Source of the DNA: Sipunculus nudus
Taxonomy: Eukaryota; Annelida; Sipuncula; Golfingiida; Sipunculidae
Direction: 5' to 3'
DNA length: 64,000 nucleotides
Assembly: GCA_026874595.1 (NCBI GenBank)
Contig: CM049320.1
Coordinates: 9,241,464 to 9,305,463 of the forward strand
The notes beneath the pieces were generated by a model, which was not told the DNA's origin, ran no database searches, and saw only the letters and a list, made by a program, of their open reading frames with translations. Position numbers and translations under genes: made by a program. Within the stretch, counting starts at the first letter, position 1; every line of letters begins with the position of its first letter. Positions 1-11,579 of the stretch are shown here, one piece after another.

Positions 1-683
1 TGCATGGTGCACATCCTCCTGTGTCGAGATAAGGTAATTTTCCCAAGTTGTGACACATGCTGATTTATTTACATAAACAATTGCAAAGTGCTCCTTTCTT
101 GTTCTAACATGACTTTTAAAGCAAGAGAGGATTAGTAAATACCTTTATAAATTCACTGAAACAAAGAGTAAAACAGAGGAATGCTGCTGAAAAAGAAGAC
201 TGAAGAAATTATTGTCATTTTTAGAAAATCCTAAAAAAATTAATCTTTTAAAGTGTGATTTGGCAGGCCTGAAATCCAAGCAAAATTTATCATCAAATTT
301 TCAAGCGCACCTTTAAGTTAATAATTTATTGGAACCTTCATATTTACTCCTCAAGAAGAATTTCATCTTTTTACAAACTTTAAATTCTTCGTCCTAACTT
401 TTTCTAGATAGGACTTTTTCACAAGTTTCATCTTGTTAATAGCATCTGAATTATAAGTGCCATATTTTCAGTCTAAAATATGGTGATGTGTCTAATTAAA
501 TGCCCCTGGTTGTCACGTTGTGTAAAAACTTTCCTACCCAAAACTCTATTTGCTATGTTCTAATACTATCAATTTTAATTAAAGGTCCTTCTACTTTCCG
601 GAAATTACTTTTCAGTACCAACAAGACACACCGCAATATCTTCACAGAGCGTTTAGATCACTTTTTGGTAACTTAACTATGCT
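1..683. other. AT-rich non-coding DNA
   Basis: I see no open frame of note, RNA gene or repeat structure here. Base composition is AT-rich like the rest of the left half. Confidence 0.6.
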
Positions 684-2125
684 TTAACATATTCGCTGCC
701 AATGACGTGTATACACGTCGTTAATTATGATTCCCCCAGTGCCAAGCACGTGTATACACGTCATATATTTATAATCCATTTTCAGCAGGAATTCTCACAA
801 ATTTTTCAATAAATTCTTTGCAGATGAGTAGTAGTACATTTATAAAATAGTCTCGCAGTATGAAAATGAATTATTTGTTATTCAACAGGTGTGTAGATGG
901 TGACAAAAACCACGGATCCGGTCCATTTCCGTGAAATAACTTCACGACGCGCTTCAGTTTGAAGTCGATTCCTTGTATAAGAATACTACTTCGAATCAAA
1001 CGAAAAGGAGGATCGTAAAAATATGTAGCTAGTTTCATATTAGAACATGTTTTGGCCACTTATTTACGACAAACCCGGTTGGGAGGCCGAGGTGTAATAG
1101 ATCGCACCTTAGGTGTGAACTCAAGATAGCGAGGCGTGAGGTCGTTCAGGTTTATTGCCCCGCGAGGACAGGGTATTGCGCAATCAACAACAAAGGGCGC
1201 GTGCATGATTGACAGTGTAGTTCGGCAGTGTAATCAGAACGCGGCTGCAAATGGTGCTTTCGGCTTTTTTCTTGTTCCTTATTTACTTATATATAAATAA
1301 ATATATTTTAGTAACTTCACAAACAAGTGCTCGTAAATTGCGAAACTGAAATAATCTCCGTGTTTCGTGTGACTGTTACAATGACGAAGTCAACTGCGCG
1401 TCAGGCTCAAGCATGTCGATATATATAAACAGTCTATGACTATGTTTGAAAATTACATGTGTAAAGTAAAATTATATTTTTTTAATAATTATATTGATTG
1501 GTGCAATCGCTGTGTTCGTTATGAAAGCGTAAAAAATGTATGTTTGAGCACCAAAATTACATGTTTGTAAAAAAAAAAATCGCGCAGGATCTAACTCACG
1601 CTGTCAGCCGTGTCACACGTACGTACAATCTGTTCTAACCACTGCACCATTTTGGATCTTATGCAAAATTTTGTTTTTATAGTTATATTGCATAAATGTA
1701 AAAATCGCGCGTGCCCGAATATACAGTACCGGTATAATATTTATTTTGGTTAGACATAGGCCTATATTTGTCAGTGCCTCTTCCCAAATCAGCATTCGCG
1801 CCAAGATACACATTTTCATTTGGTTCATCATTTACAAATATAGATCTTTATTTGAATCAGTTGTTAGCTTTATGCTGGTGTCAGTGTAGACGCTATGAGA
1901 CCAGTCCACCGGAGACATGCCTTGACTACTATCGCGGTCATTTTGCTCAGTGCCCAACTTCACACCTCCCCCGAGTTTTATTGCCCCTGTGTTATCCGAT
2001 GTCACACCTTCTTATCAGATAATTAGCACCTAGTCTTGGTACCACTGCACCTCTCGGGCTGCTGGGATCCTTGTGTATGGCCCTGGCACTGGGGGTGAAC
2101 ATGGGCTTGGCAGTGAATGTGTTAA
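684..2125. mobile_element. piggyBac-like non-autonomous element
   Basis: The segment is bounded on both sides by TTAA, the target site used by piggyBac transposases. The left end reads TTAACATATTCGCTGCCAA and the reverse complement of the right end reads TTAACACATTCACTGCCAA, 17 of 19 identical. A second block, CCCCCAGTGCCA, is shared inside both ends, so the inverted termini extend some 60-80 bp with an indel. No transposase frame is recognisable in the interior, where the longest open frames are about 60-85 codons and match nothing I know. I therefore read it as a non-autonomous or internally decayed copy mobilised in trans. A GC-richer interior patch (about 1080-1255) may be a separate insertion. 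The family name rests on TTAA plus terminal style only. Confidence 0.62.
704..761. repeat. paired ACGTGTATACACGT palindromes
   Basis: A perfect 16-bp palindrome GACGTGTATACACGTC (704-719) is followed 44 bp later by a second copy of its 14-bp core (748-761). Both lie in the left subterminal part of the piggyBac-like element. The right end shows only degenerate versions. Subterminal repeats of this kind are often transposase-binding sites, which is an inference here. Confidence 0.7.
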
Positions 2126-2279
2126 GGTAATTAAGAACGACCTTTAACTAGAATTTCTTAGCCCGCAGGTTGCATAGTATCCCCAAACAATAACCCCCCC
2201 CCCTTATAAAGAATAGGCCCCCTTCCTCAGCCGCATGTACTGACCCTTTGCAAGGCACCATGATTTCTTCCATCTATCA

Positions 2280-3130
2280 ACTTGAGAAACAATATTTTTA
2301 TAATAAAATATGGGAATATTCAAGTTCAAGGCCACTCTTATATGAGAGGTAATTTAAATATAACTCATCCAATAACCTATGTATATGCATAATATGAAAG
2401 AAATTTGTCCATTTGTATTTTACTTATAATACTCACAGAACTGTCAAGTGGCAAGGAGTGGGGTAAAAAAGGTGCGAAAACAAGAAAAGGACAGAAGGTG
2501 GCACCACCATTGTTCCACAGAAGACAAAGCTATCAAAGATCTTCGGCCAACTTGATTTTGGGAATTATCAGTGCATCCCTTATTAACATATCTAAGATTT
2601 TGTGTGCTTTCACGGTAAACGGAAATATTTAAGGTCAAGGCCACTCTTATAGGAGAAGTCATTGCCCATTTTAAATAGAATACGGGTAGTCAACTACGTG
2701 TATCCGCCACATAACAGAGGCATGGGTAAAGTAAGGTATGGATTGTTCCTGGTCCACGAGAAAACTCTCAAAGATGTAAGTACATGCCAAATTGAAGACC
2801 AATACATTGAACCACTCCTGAGATATGAGAAATTTTCACATAAAGCAAATCTACGGATAGACGCCACACGAAATGGATGCAGATGGCGCCACAAGTCTTG
2901 AATACAAGATGGAGGTATCCAAGATCAATGGACAAGCAAACTTTCAGCCTAATTTGTCCATAGTTATTTGACTTATAATGCTCAAAGTATTATCAAGTGG
3001 AAATGATGGGGTACTGAACGACGCGAAAAGGACAGTTGGCGCTACCTGACATCAGCAGAAAACTACAGTATTCCAGATCTTTGGTCAATTTGATTTTTTG
3101 ACCAACCAATTCATCACTTATTGAGGTATT
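2280..3130. repeat. diverged dispersed repeat, family B
   Basis: Two diverged copies lie in tandem. The stretch from about 2404 (gtccat, then ttacttataat, then a ggcaccacc block, then an agatcttcggcca block) is repeated from about 2956 with substitutions and indels, offset about 550 bp. A phrase near 2313, 'ggccactcttat', recurs near 2637. Further copies occur at 31,241-32,045, sharing 'caatacattgaaccactcc' and 'gaggcatgggtaaagta'. There is no coding potential. The open frames at 2405-2901 read through the repeat. Confidence 0.6.
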
Positions 3131-6100
3131 TTATATTGATAGTGATATATTGGTATAAAATGATTTAAGGGAGTGTATCAATAGTAACATAATAAGATAA
3201 ATATGAAAAAAAAAAAAAATTATCCCTGTTAACCCCTTACACTGACCAACAGTTGTAACAAGACTATGCAAATGTTTCCTTTTTATATAGTCAATAAGTT
3301 ATACACAATAGATGATGCATCATTAATTTGAAATCTAGATTTAAGGTCAAATGGTCGTCAAACAACCTTGGTTTAATTAGCTTGAGAATTCATATTAAAA
3401 TGAATTTAGCCACAATGATATATACATATTTGGTATCCTTAGAGTATCCTATGTTAGATGAGATAAATATGAACTTTTTCTTAGATTTTTCTTGGAAGAT
3501 TTTAAACTTTAGATAATTTAATTTATATCTTTTAACGCCCTATATCTCACATTTGGCTAACAATATGTACGTAAGAATAGTATCATATGGAAGTACATAC
3601 AAATATCCCTAGGTTTTTATTTTTATTGTGTGTTTATAATCTTTTCTTCTTTTTGAATTTTCAATAAAGAAAAACTAATACAGACAATGCATATTGTTTT
3701 TTAAATGGTGTAAATTGCTAAACTAAAACAGATATGAAAAAAACGTGGCTTTTGAGAAATATCGCGCCGAACACCATGCAGTCTGTTAAATTGTTGTTTT
3801 GAGAAACTGTTTGGAAAGAGAAACTCGTTTTCAACGGGAAACAGAAATATATGCGCAAGTGACAGTCGTATATTTTCATCATATATTCTGATCTGAATTT
3901 GTTTTGTTAAACAAAATTGAAATTAAACAGTTTGTCATGGTAAAATAAAAGACGAAATTATAACCTGAAATGACATCTCAAAAACTGTCAAACAGCCGAG
4001 TGGCTGGTCATCAGTAATTAGGTCATGGGCCACCGCGCCGGGACACGCGTCAGGCGAGAAAGGACTAACTAGCAAGGATAACTCTAATCAAGATAAGTGA
4101 AGATTCGAACTGCCAATGTATCCCCCTCTCACAATCATATTTTAACACTGTAGACACGATATAACTAGCAGCAACACCTGCAAGTCAACCCATACCATCC
4201 CAGAATGAGGAAACCTATAGATAACCGAATATTGGATAGGCATATTTAGCATAAAATAAGATATTTTTTGTTGTTAAACTTTTTAAATGACTTATATCTT
4301 AATACTTTAAAACTGTTTCTAGACTTAAAAATATAGATTTATGTAAAAAGAAATTATCGAAAACCGATATTGATTGACAGCGTTCCCGACCAAGATCCGA
4401 ACTGGCTTTAATGTTAAACAGAGCTATAAGCCTTTCAGCAGCACTTAATATGAACATTAAAACAAGGGTGACTTTTTCACAAGGTGCAGTATTTACCGCG
4501 TAAAATGTGAACGATTTCAATGAATGTCGACGCTGTTAGATGGCTTTCACAGAGATACACGGAGACACGCAAGCTTACAGGGACAACCACTAGAGCGTAA
4601 TAATTATAAATAAGAAGCGGCGAGTGCCAAGCAATGCTATTTTTTGGCCATATTTAGCATAAAACAAGACAAGACAATAACATGGATGAACTAATTATAA
4701 CTACTAGCAAGATAAAGTTAACTGAAATAACAAGCGACAATTTCATATTTCATTACATATTCTTGATACCACAACCTTTACCCGTATAGCATGGCACTGA
4801 CGTAATTTTAGGCAGTGACACAGACCTAAACAAAATTCTACGATCTGCATAATAGTACAGGAGTAAGAGTACGGGGGGAAGTTTTTGCAGTAATTAGTGT
4901 CAATTAATAATCAAGTGCCTGTAGAAACTCCCGGCTGACTGCCCAGCGGCCTCCGCACGGCTATTAAACAAAGATGTGCAGTACACCGCCAGTAAATAGT
5001 TAACCAATAAGCAGTTGAATACCCTGTTCGTGCCGAGCTGACAGCGGTCTTGTATACAACCCACGTGGGGTTGACATATGAATTAAAATGCTTATTTTTC
5101 TTATTGGTACAAAATAACGCAAGGAATGTGTAGTGACATGATAGATATAACAAACAACTATAAGGTCACGGTTTTTCACAAAAATGTCAATTTTTCGATT
5201 TATGACGATTTGACCTTAAGACAAATGCCCTTGCAATGGGAGCTGGTCATAACTTCGTACAAGGTTACCTACCCCTATGTTGTATATGGACTCTAATCCT
5301 GTACTTATGTCGGGTTTCACATATTACATAATATGGCTGGGAGAAAACCAAGGGATGAATACCTTTGATCTTGTAATATACACTGTGTGGCTACAGGTGG
5401 CTGTAAAGGTGACTCAATTGACCTACAACTGCACAAAACCTATAAGGTTGACTCCTTATCTGTTTGTAACTCCATTTGCTGTCTAAGTGTCACTGACATT
5501 GACCACTTTTTACGAGCAGTATGTTAGATTGGCTATGGAGACAACGAGTTATGGTCCAAACTGGACGTTTGAGGCCAGACCGGGAACATATAAATTCCGT
5601 TGTGATGCAATACAGGGCAAGAAAAATATTCTGTGTGTGTTATGTCTGGAGATATTCAGGATAGAGATGTTGTGTAGTTGTATCGTTTGTTTTTTACCAG
5701 ATTTGTGGGAGGCTTTCTCGACTAATATAACTTTATTACGTTACGCCCGGACTTCGTTTCAATGGAGTTGAAGGAACCCGGAATAGATGTCATTGTGAAT
5801 TTGGTTTATTTTGTGACAACTACAATATTGAGCCATCACCAACAGAAATGGGTTCTGACAGGCGCTTATTTAACCGGTCGTGGTTGTCTCTTAGTTATAT
5901 AAAATTGGCTGTGAAATTTGATTCTAGATGACATTCATCATACTGCTCTGGTGTATTGGTGCTTTTTCATTAATGTTAGGTTTGTTAAGGCCATGGATTA
6001 ATATGTCGTCTTTTCTTGTATATCAAGAAATACAATACAGGGTACAGCAGACCATCATTACGTTTGGATCCTACGCCTGTGAGATTCATAGAGAATATGT

Positions 6101-6348
6101 GCTGCGGTAGAATTTTTTTTTCTGTAAATTTAGCTGTTGTTTTTGTAATCTGTGACTTGCAGTGTACAAGAATACAGGCCGAAACTAAAAACAGCGGGTT
6201 AAATTGTCAAAGTTAGGAACTACTATGAGAGTGAGAGCTTGTAATTATAGAAAACATACTCGAATATCTGACTATGTCGTATAAGATCGCTAACAAAATA
6301 TGACTTGAAAGTTAGATTGTAGACTCTGATAACCAAAAAGTATTTCAG
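3131..6348. other. AT-rich intergenic or intronic DNA, no supported gene
   Basis: I find no recognisable protein, RNA gene or repeat family. The frame 5277-5771 is open apart from one TAA in the middle, but its translation resembles nothing I know, and its composition is not different enough from chance to call it coding. If the exon at 6349 belongs to a live gene, part of this stretch would be the intron upstream of it. Confidence 0.5.
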
Positions 6349-6471
6349 GCTTTTGTACGGCAATTCGATTGGAAGTGCCATTGCCTCCACAGAAGAACAG
6401 TTCCATAGAATCAACGGTTTCTCTAACGCCTACTTTGGATGGAGCGACGAGGAAAGCAATCTCTTTAGCAG
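6349..6471 (+). CDS. beta-1,4-galactosyltransferase-like exon (partial gene)
   Basis: A 123-bp segment encodes 40 complete codons that align without gaps to the C-terminal domain of beta-1,4-galactosyltransferases (Glyco_transf_7C, PF02709). These Golgi type II enzymes transfer galactose or related sugars from UDP-sugars to GlcNAc or xylose. Visible signatures are EEQFHRINGFSNAYFGW and a trailing SR. The segment has a 3' splice site (tatttcag) immediately before it and a consensus donor (AG/GTGAGA) immediately after it, and it enters and leaves in a compatible phase. Its length agrees with my recollection of the corresponding vertebrate exon. The family's GWGGEDDD catalytic and metal-site stretch reads GWSDEESN here, so the Glu is kept but the following acidic residues are changed, and the GG before the QF block is GS. 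It may be a divergent paralogue, an enzyme with altered activity or a pseudogene exon. I could not find the flanking exons in the window. Confidence 0.68.
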
Positions 6472-6786
6472 GTGAGACTGAAAAACCTATACAGATTAAA
6501 AATCTTTATAAGCTAACACAACCAGTGAAGTATCAGTCTGTTCCGTGAATACTAAACCGGATGAATTTATTGAAATAAAAGTATAAATTTTAAGAATAGC
6601 GAAAGGATAATACCTGCTTTTTTGCGTGTTGGTCTGGCATTTGTTTCAGACGCTGATAAACAAATTTTCATCGTATGACGTAAAATTTGTTTCATTTTAA
6701 ATTTTAGAAAAATCAGAGCCCATCAATATAAAAAATATATTTTGTATGTGCATTTGATGGGCTTGAATAAACTGATTTTATTAAAT
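6472..6786. other. no feature seen (possible intron)
   Basis: AT-rich and without a recognisable next galactosyltransferase exon. One acceptor-like site near 6648 (tttgtttcag) would lead into a stop at once in the required phase. Confidence 0.5.
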
Positions 6787-7692
6787 ACAGTAGAACCTCG
6801 TTGTGTCGAGGGACTGGTGACTTTACTTTGACACAACCGGAGTTCGAAACAACCGATATTTAATATATTCCGCCTTGATTATTATCGATAAATACTGCAC
6901 ATGTATAGGGCCTATATTATATAGTTTTCCCAAATGTTGGCGTGAACGAACAACACAGATTTTATGATAAATTCATTTATTAATAATAATAAAAAAAACA
7001 AATAAGTTCCACCTAAAATAAGATTAGAAAATCAAGATAGTAAAATAAGAGCACATACATGTATTAAAGCACACAAATCATCAAATGATAGACCCAGATC
7101 ATTTTCAGTTCAACACATTAGATCTTCTTTAAAAAGGCGATAACAGTCGTTTGCTTAGCTCTAGAACGCTCTTGGCCAGGCAAAAGCTCTCAGTTCCAGA
7201 CAGGAATTGGCCAAACAGTTAAACAACCGACTACGTGTGTAAACAATCTTACCTTGATGTGAAGATCCTTGCCGGTATTAATTATGCAACTGGTCATCAT
7301 GGCCGTAGGTATATATGATTGATGGACCGTGCACAGCAGTATCCAGACAATTAAACAGCATGACTCCGAGTCGTGCGACAGAGCCATCGCGCTCGATGTG
7401 TAAGAGTCTTGTCGGTATTAATTAGGTATAACTGTCATCACGGCCCAATCACGATTGACGGGCCGTACTTAACTGTACCCAAACATTCAAGCATCATTAC
7501 TTCAAGTTGAGCGATAGAAATACTAGCTGTGGGCTAGTGACCTCGACACATCAGGTTCTTCGACATATCCGAGTTCGACACAAAAGTAGTAAAATTAGTA
7601 AGGTTTTAACGGGTTTTTTTTCCAGGGACTCCACATTCGACTCGTACACATGGGAGAATTCGACTTAACCGAGTTCGATACAACTATGATCT
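6787..7692. repeat. decayed DNA-transposon-like fragments and a 140-bp tandem duplication
   Basis: From 6787 the sequence cagtagaacctcg, followed by 'acacaaccggagttcga', has the look of the ends of pogo/Tigger-type elements. Similar phrases ('tccgagttcgacacaa', 'ccgagttcgatacaa') recur at 7545-7690 in the same orientation, so no clean inverted pair remains. Between them, a stretch with 'cggtattaatta' at 7273 recurs at 7413 followed by matching text (catca-ggcc, gattga-gg-ccgt), a diverged duplication with 140-bp offset. The superfamily assignment is tentative. Confidence 0.38.
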
Positions 7693-8229
7693 TTTACGGC
7701 GCGACTTTATCATTGTTTTTTGCTGTTGAACTGTTTTAGGGTGAGGAACCAGAAGTAGCGCGGCCTCCGGTATCCGACAGAGATCGCTCGGTATAAATGT
7801 ATACACCATATGCAAGCTGGGAAAGGACAACGAAGGTGACACCGCATGCTAACGAAAGAGACAGAAATACTTTAATGTTGAAGCACACCTTTTTGTTTAT
7901 GCTTCATGCTGATTCGCTTAATCATATACCAATGAACTATAAAACTATAAAACTATAATTCAAAAATATAATATGGCTGTGAATGCATGTTTTTGGCATT
8001 ATGGTTGTGCCAGATAAATATTTACTCAAACCTTACAAAGAAAAAAAAATAGAAACATAATAGGCGTATAATTTACACCAATATCTGTGCGTGTTAATGA
8101 ATGACAGCAAGAAATCATACTAATTTTTTTTTTCAGAGGTTATACCCGAAATAGAAAATCCTTAAGAGATAAGAACAAACAACTGTTTTTGTAAGACTTT
8201 TACCCCGCATTGTATGGCTTATGGGTAAC

Positions 8230-9470
8230 TATTTTCATTTTTTTTAATACATCATGATCTGTATGGAAACAAACCAAGGCTCCTGAAAAAGGGAATCAAC
8301 AGTTTTGTCCACGAAAAATAATAAGCTTCCAGTCTCACATATAAAATTATAAACTATCTGAAAGAATTTCAAGGCAACTGCTGCAAAATTGTGGCTTCTA
8401 GTTCGATAAACTTCAGTTAAAACAACAAGGCATTGGTCGAAATTGAGAAGGTGACCAATATTCACGTAATATAATAAGCTCCCAGCCTCACATATAAAAC
8501 TGCAAACTATCTGAAAGAATTTCAAGGAAAACGCTGCAAAAGAGTGGCTTCTAGTGCGATAAACGTCAGTCAAAACAAGGCATTAGTCGAAAATGAGACA
8601 TAATTAGAAAATGAGATATTAATATATAGTGGCGGAAGGTCAGGCAACGATTGCCATACGATAAAATGAGGAAAAAAAAGGCAAAAAAAAAAGAGATATA
8701 TGTGAGCAGGTTATAGTCTTCTTTTCACAATATATCAGAAAAGATCACTTTGCAGGTTTCTGATCCCTTTGACCTTTAACCAAATGTTTAGAAAACAAAA
8801 ATATATCGTGTGAGCATGACGCCTAATAACTGTTTACGTTTCAAGGCACTTGCGTCGGAACATGGCCTCGAATGTACTGAATGTCAGACAAGGCGCAGTA
8901 GACAAAATAACCTACGACAGAGATCAGGCAGGCATACTGACATATTGGCGGAAGGTCATTTACCTTGGCTACATGAAGCTTTCAGGAAAAAAAAAATAAT
9001 TAAAATGAGTTAAAGTTGCATAAGCATGTGGTCACCTTTTGACAAAGATATCAGGATATCGATTTTGAGGTGTTTGATCAGCTAAACCGTCAACCGGTTA
9101 TCCCAAAGAAAAAAACTTTCAATTTGGAATGATTTTTTGGCTGACTGTACAAATTTCAAAGGAATGCTGCAAATGTGTGGCATGTAATGTGCTTTATATC
9201 AGTCAAAACAATAAAACAGTAAATTAATGAACTACATTTTAATTAAATACAAAAAATGTTTCATTTGTTAGAAAAACGATGATATTAATTTTTCCGAGAA
9301 AAATTGACTTCTGACCAATCTTGCAAAAATAAATAAGCCCAGTTTGATATTAGAAATGTACTGAACAGGACGAATGCCCCTGCTCTGGTCAGTGTATGCG
9401 ATTGATAAATTAAGAATCACCTGAACCGGCAAGCTTGTAAAAAAACCAATATCATACCGGTTCAAGATTT
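8230..9470. repeat. block R1 of the ~310-bp diverged repeat
   Basis: The block consists of diverged monomers that each carry a phrase of the type 'tttcaaggcaactgctgcaa' followed by 'gtggc', then 'cagtcaaaacaa', then a pyrimidine-poor tail. Signature positions are about 8373, 8525, 8840 and 9157, so the spacing is 152, 315 and 317 bp. The first two monomers are shortened and much alike. Monomer types here follow the order A-A-B-C-D that is also seen in the blocks further right. The 109-codon - strand frame at 8244-8573 is a reading through two of these copies. Confidence 0.7.
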
Positions 9471-9719
9471 ATGTTAACATAAATATCAAATATGATATGG
9501 GTCTCATTTAGATACATTGTAAGAGTAGCAGGTGTGTCTGCGGGGTGACAATGATCTTAATTAAACTTAATCTATTTCACAAATACATTCAAGAAAAGGC
9601 GAAATATGTAAGAAATTTACGAAAAGAGACATGCATTGTTGCAAATTTTGTTCAAAGGACAGAAAATGATTAGGAATGTGTTATAACTAGGAAACAGCCA
9701 TCATATACCGTTTGCATGT

Positions 9720-9822
9720 ATGACATAGGACACATATGACATACTATTAGCATATGTGACATAGAACATATTTGACATATATGACATTATTTCCTTGAAA
9801 TAAAAAAAAAAAAAAAAAAAAA
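9720..9822. repeat. short gacata-type repeats and A21 tract
   Basis: A run of loosely repeated 'catatgtgacata' words (9720-9790) is followed by 21 consecutive A (9802-9822). It could be the tail of a retroposed sequence, but I see no body for one. Confidence 0.6.
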
Positions 9823-10921
9823 GGGGAATGAGAGGTGTAATATATGCCAACATTTATCGCGCTGTGAAACAAGTTTCCTGTCGCGAAGTTCATTGATGTT
9901 GGAGCTAATCTTAGGTAATGTGGTCTGTGAGCAGGGACAGAGGACTTACCCCGGGAAAACCCTAGCCTGAACAAGTTAATCATAAAACCATATATAAAGA
10001 AAGGGAAACTGTTAGACCTATTTGCTAAACGAACTCGCTGACGAGTATATCAATTTACTGCGTCTATTTTTGGAGAAGAAAGCAACGGAGCTTTGAGAAT
10101 GATACCATATAAATTTCAAGGTCCTTTCATACGATCTATTCTGATGGATTATTTATTTCCGTCGCTGTTGTTAAAATCGACGTTGCAGGTTTCAAAGATA
10201 AAACGCTCCGGAATTCCACAAGATTTTTCAGCAGTTGTTTGTTCTGTATATTCTAAGGAGCGGATGTTTCTGCAGCTAGTGTTTGGTACGAATGTGTCGA
10301 GGGTAGAAGATCTCATGTCGACAATGAAAGTCAAAAGATATACACTCCATGTGCTTACACTTAAAATCCTCCAAACCAAATTACGCATATTGTTATCAAC
10401 AATTGATATTAGGCGTAAAATGATACTTGGCGCCATAATTTAATAGATCCGATGTACAATATGTGGGTACCCATATAAACATCCCATACCGCCCCCGTAA
10501 GAGGGGTATAATAGTTTATCTCTGTTACAAATAGAACTGCATAGTATTTCTTGGAATTTTATCGTTTTAAGATAACATCCAAGGATTGTTGGATTAATCC
10601 GATTCACCGTAAACATTTTCACCATAGTATCCCATTGTTCTTGGTATTACAATAGAATAGAACAATTAATCGGTATTAGCGGGTGGCTATCTTATTGAGG
10701 TGACCTGGGATCTGGTCCTTAGCTGTAACAGATGTGTAGACCTTTATAGCAGGGAGGACCAACCTCTAATCTAGTTTACTTTGTTTACACTTTCCGCATC
10801 TTACCGCAAATCGCTCATCTTATCTTTGAATGTTTCTTGAAATGTTCCTACGAAATAAGCATTGGAACTGTCTGCTTATTCAAGAAAACTGAGATCCAAG
10901 AGCTGACATGAAATATAAATC
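9823..10921. other. no supported gene; unrecognised 116-codon frame
   Basis: The longest frame is 10,093-10,443 on the + strand (116 codons) with a 95-codon frame opposite it. Neither translation shows a motif I know, and there is no splice or promoter evidence. It could be a degraded upstream part of the glycosyltransferase relic that follows, but I cannot align it. Confidence 0.4.
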
Positions 10922-11570
10922 ATGCGAACGTTTACTTTTTTAACAGCGGGTGTTGCCAATTTATTTCCTGTAGTTTTATTGGAAGAAACACAGATCGTTC
11001 TAGCAAAGGAGGACATCCACCCTTTTTGGAAAGATCACTGGGTCATATTGCCTATACTCAGGATGGTTTTGAAGACCCTGCTTTACGTAAGAAAGGGGTC
11101 ATGAAATTTGTAATGACGGAGGCATTAATAAGGTTAGGATATCCCGTAGTGTTGTGTAACTTGGATGTATTCTTCACACAAGACGTATTCCCTTCTTTCA
11201 ATTGCAGTGATTGTGATCTTGAAATTCACCAAGACATGCCTCAAAATACAAAGCTAGTTTGTGTCGGACTAGTATTTTGCAGACCAACGCGTTCTCATTT
11301 TCTCGAAAATATCCAATGAAAAAATGGTAACTGACTCCAGAATCTGGGATCAGTCTCAATTTACAAGAATTCTATCAGCTTGCTTAGAAGGAACTCTGAT
11401 ATTTTCATGTCAACCCAGTTCAATGCTTCCAATGCTACACGTCTCTATCCTAATGATATGACACAAATCAGGAAAATCTTTTTAAAATTTCAAGACTTCC
11501 AAAAAATGTTGAAACATTGGTATCCACAGACTGGGAGACTTTTAATGAATATTGAACAAAACCAATAATA
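10922..11570 (+). pseudogene. nucleotide-diphospho-sugar transferase (PF03407-like) relic
   Basis: Three consecutive frames together resemble the PF03407 glycosyltransferase domain, a family of Golgi or secretory enzymes that use a DxD motif to bind the sugar nucleotide. The first frame (to about 11,037) contains ETQIVLAKED, like the strand before the donor site. The second (11,026-11,319) carries KFVMTEALIRLGYPVVLCNL-DVFFTQDVFPSF, then DLEIHQDMP and GLVFCRPT, which matches the family's 'LLxLGYxVLxSDVDVxWxxDPFP...DxQxQ.D...TGFxxxRPT' layout. The first Asp of the DVD-type motif is Asn-Leu here. The third frame (about 11,325-11,400) has SRIWDQSQF, like the family's WDQ-xx-FN block. The two frame changes, one next to an A6 run, and the altered DxD site argue for a pseudogene. 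Sequence error is the alternative. No splice sites separate the pieces convincingly. Confidence 0.62.
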
Positions 11571-11579
11571 TATCAATAA

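Noticed and set aside
3985..4110. tRNA or SINE (gccgagtggctgg as A-box, gattcgaactg as B-box)
   Set aside because: The boxes are more than 100 bp apart and no cloverleaf can be drawn.
5277..5771. 165-codon gene with one stop
   Set aside because: There is no recognisable domain, the second half begins without ATG, and there are no splice or promoter signals. It is compatible with chance.
8244..8573. 109-codon - strand gene with two similar halves
   Set aside because: The halves are two copies of the ~310-bp repeat family. The same text occurs with stops in the other blocks.
10093..10443. 116-codon gene
   Set aside because: No family resemblance, a long frame on the opposite strand as well, and no supporting signals.
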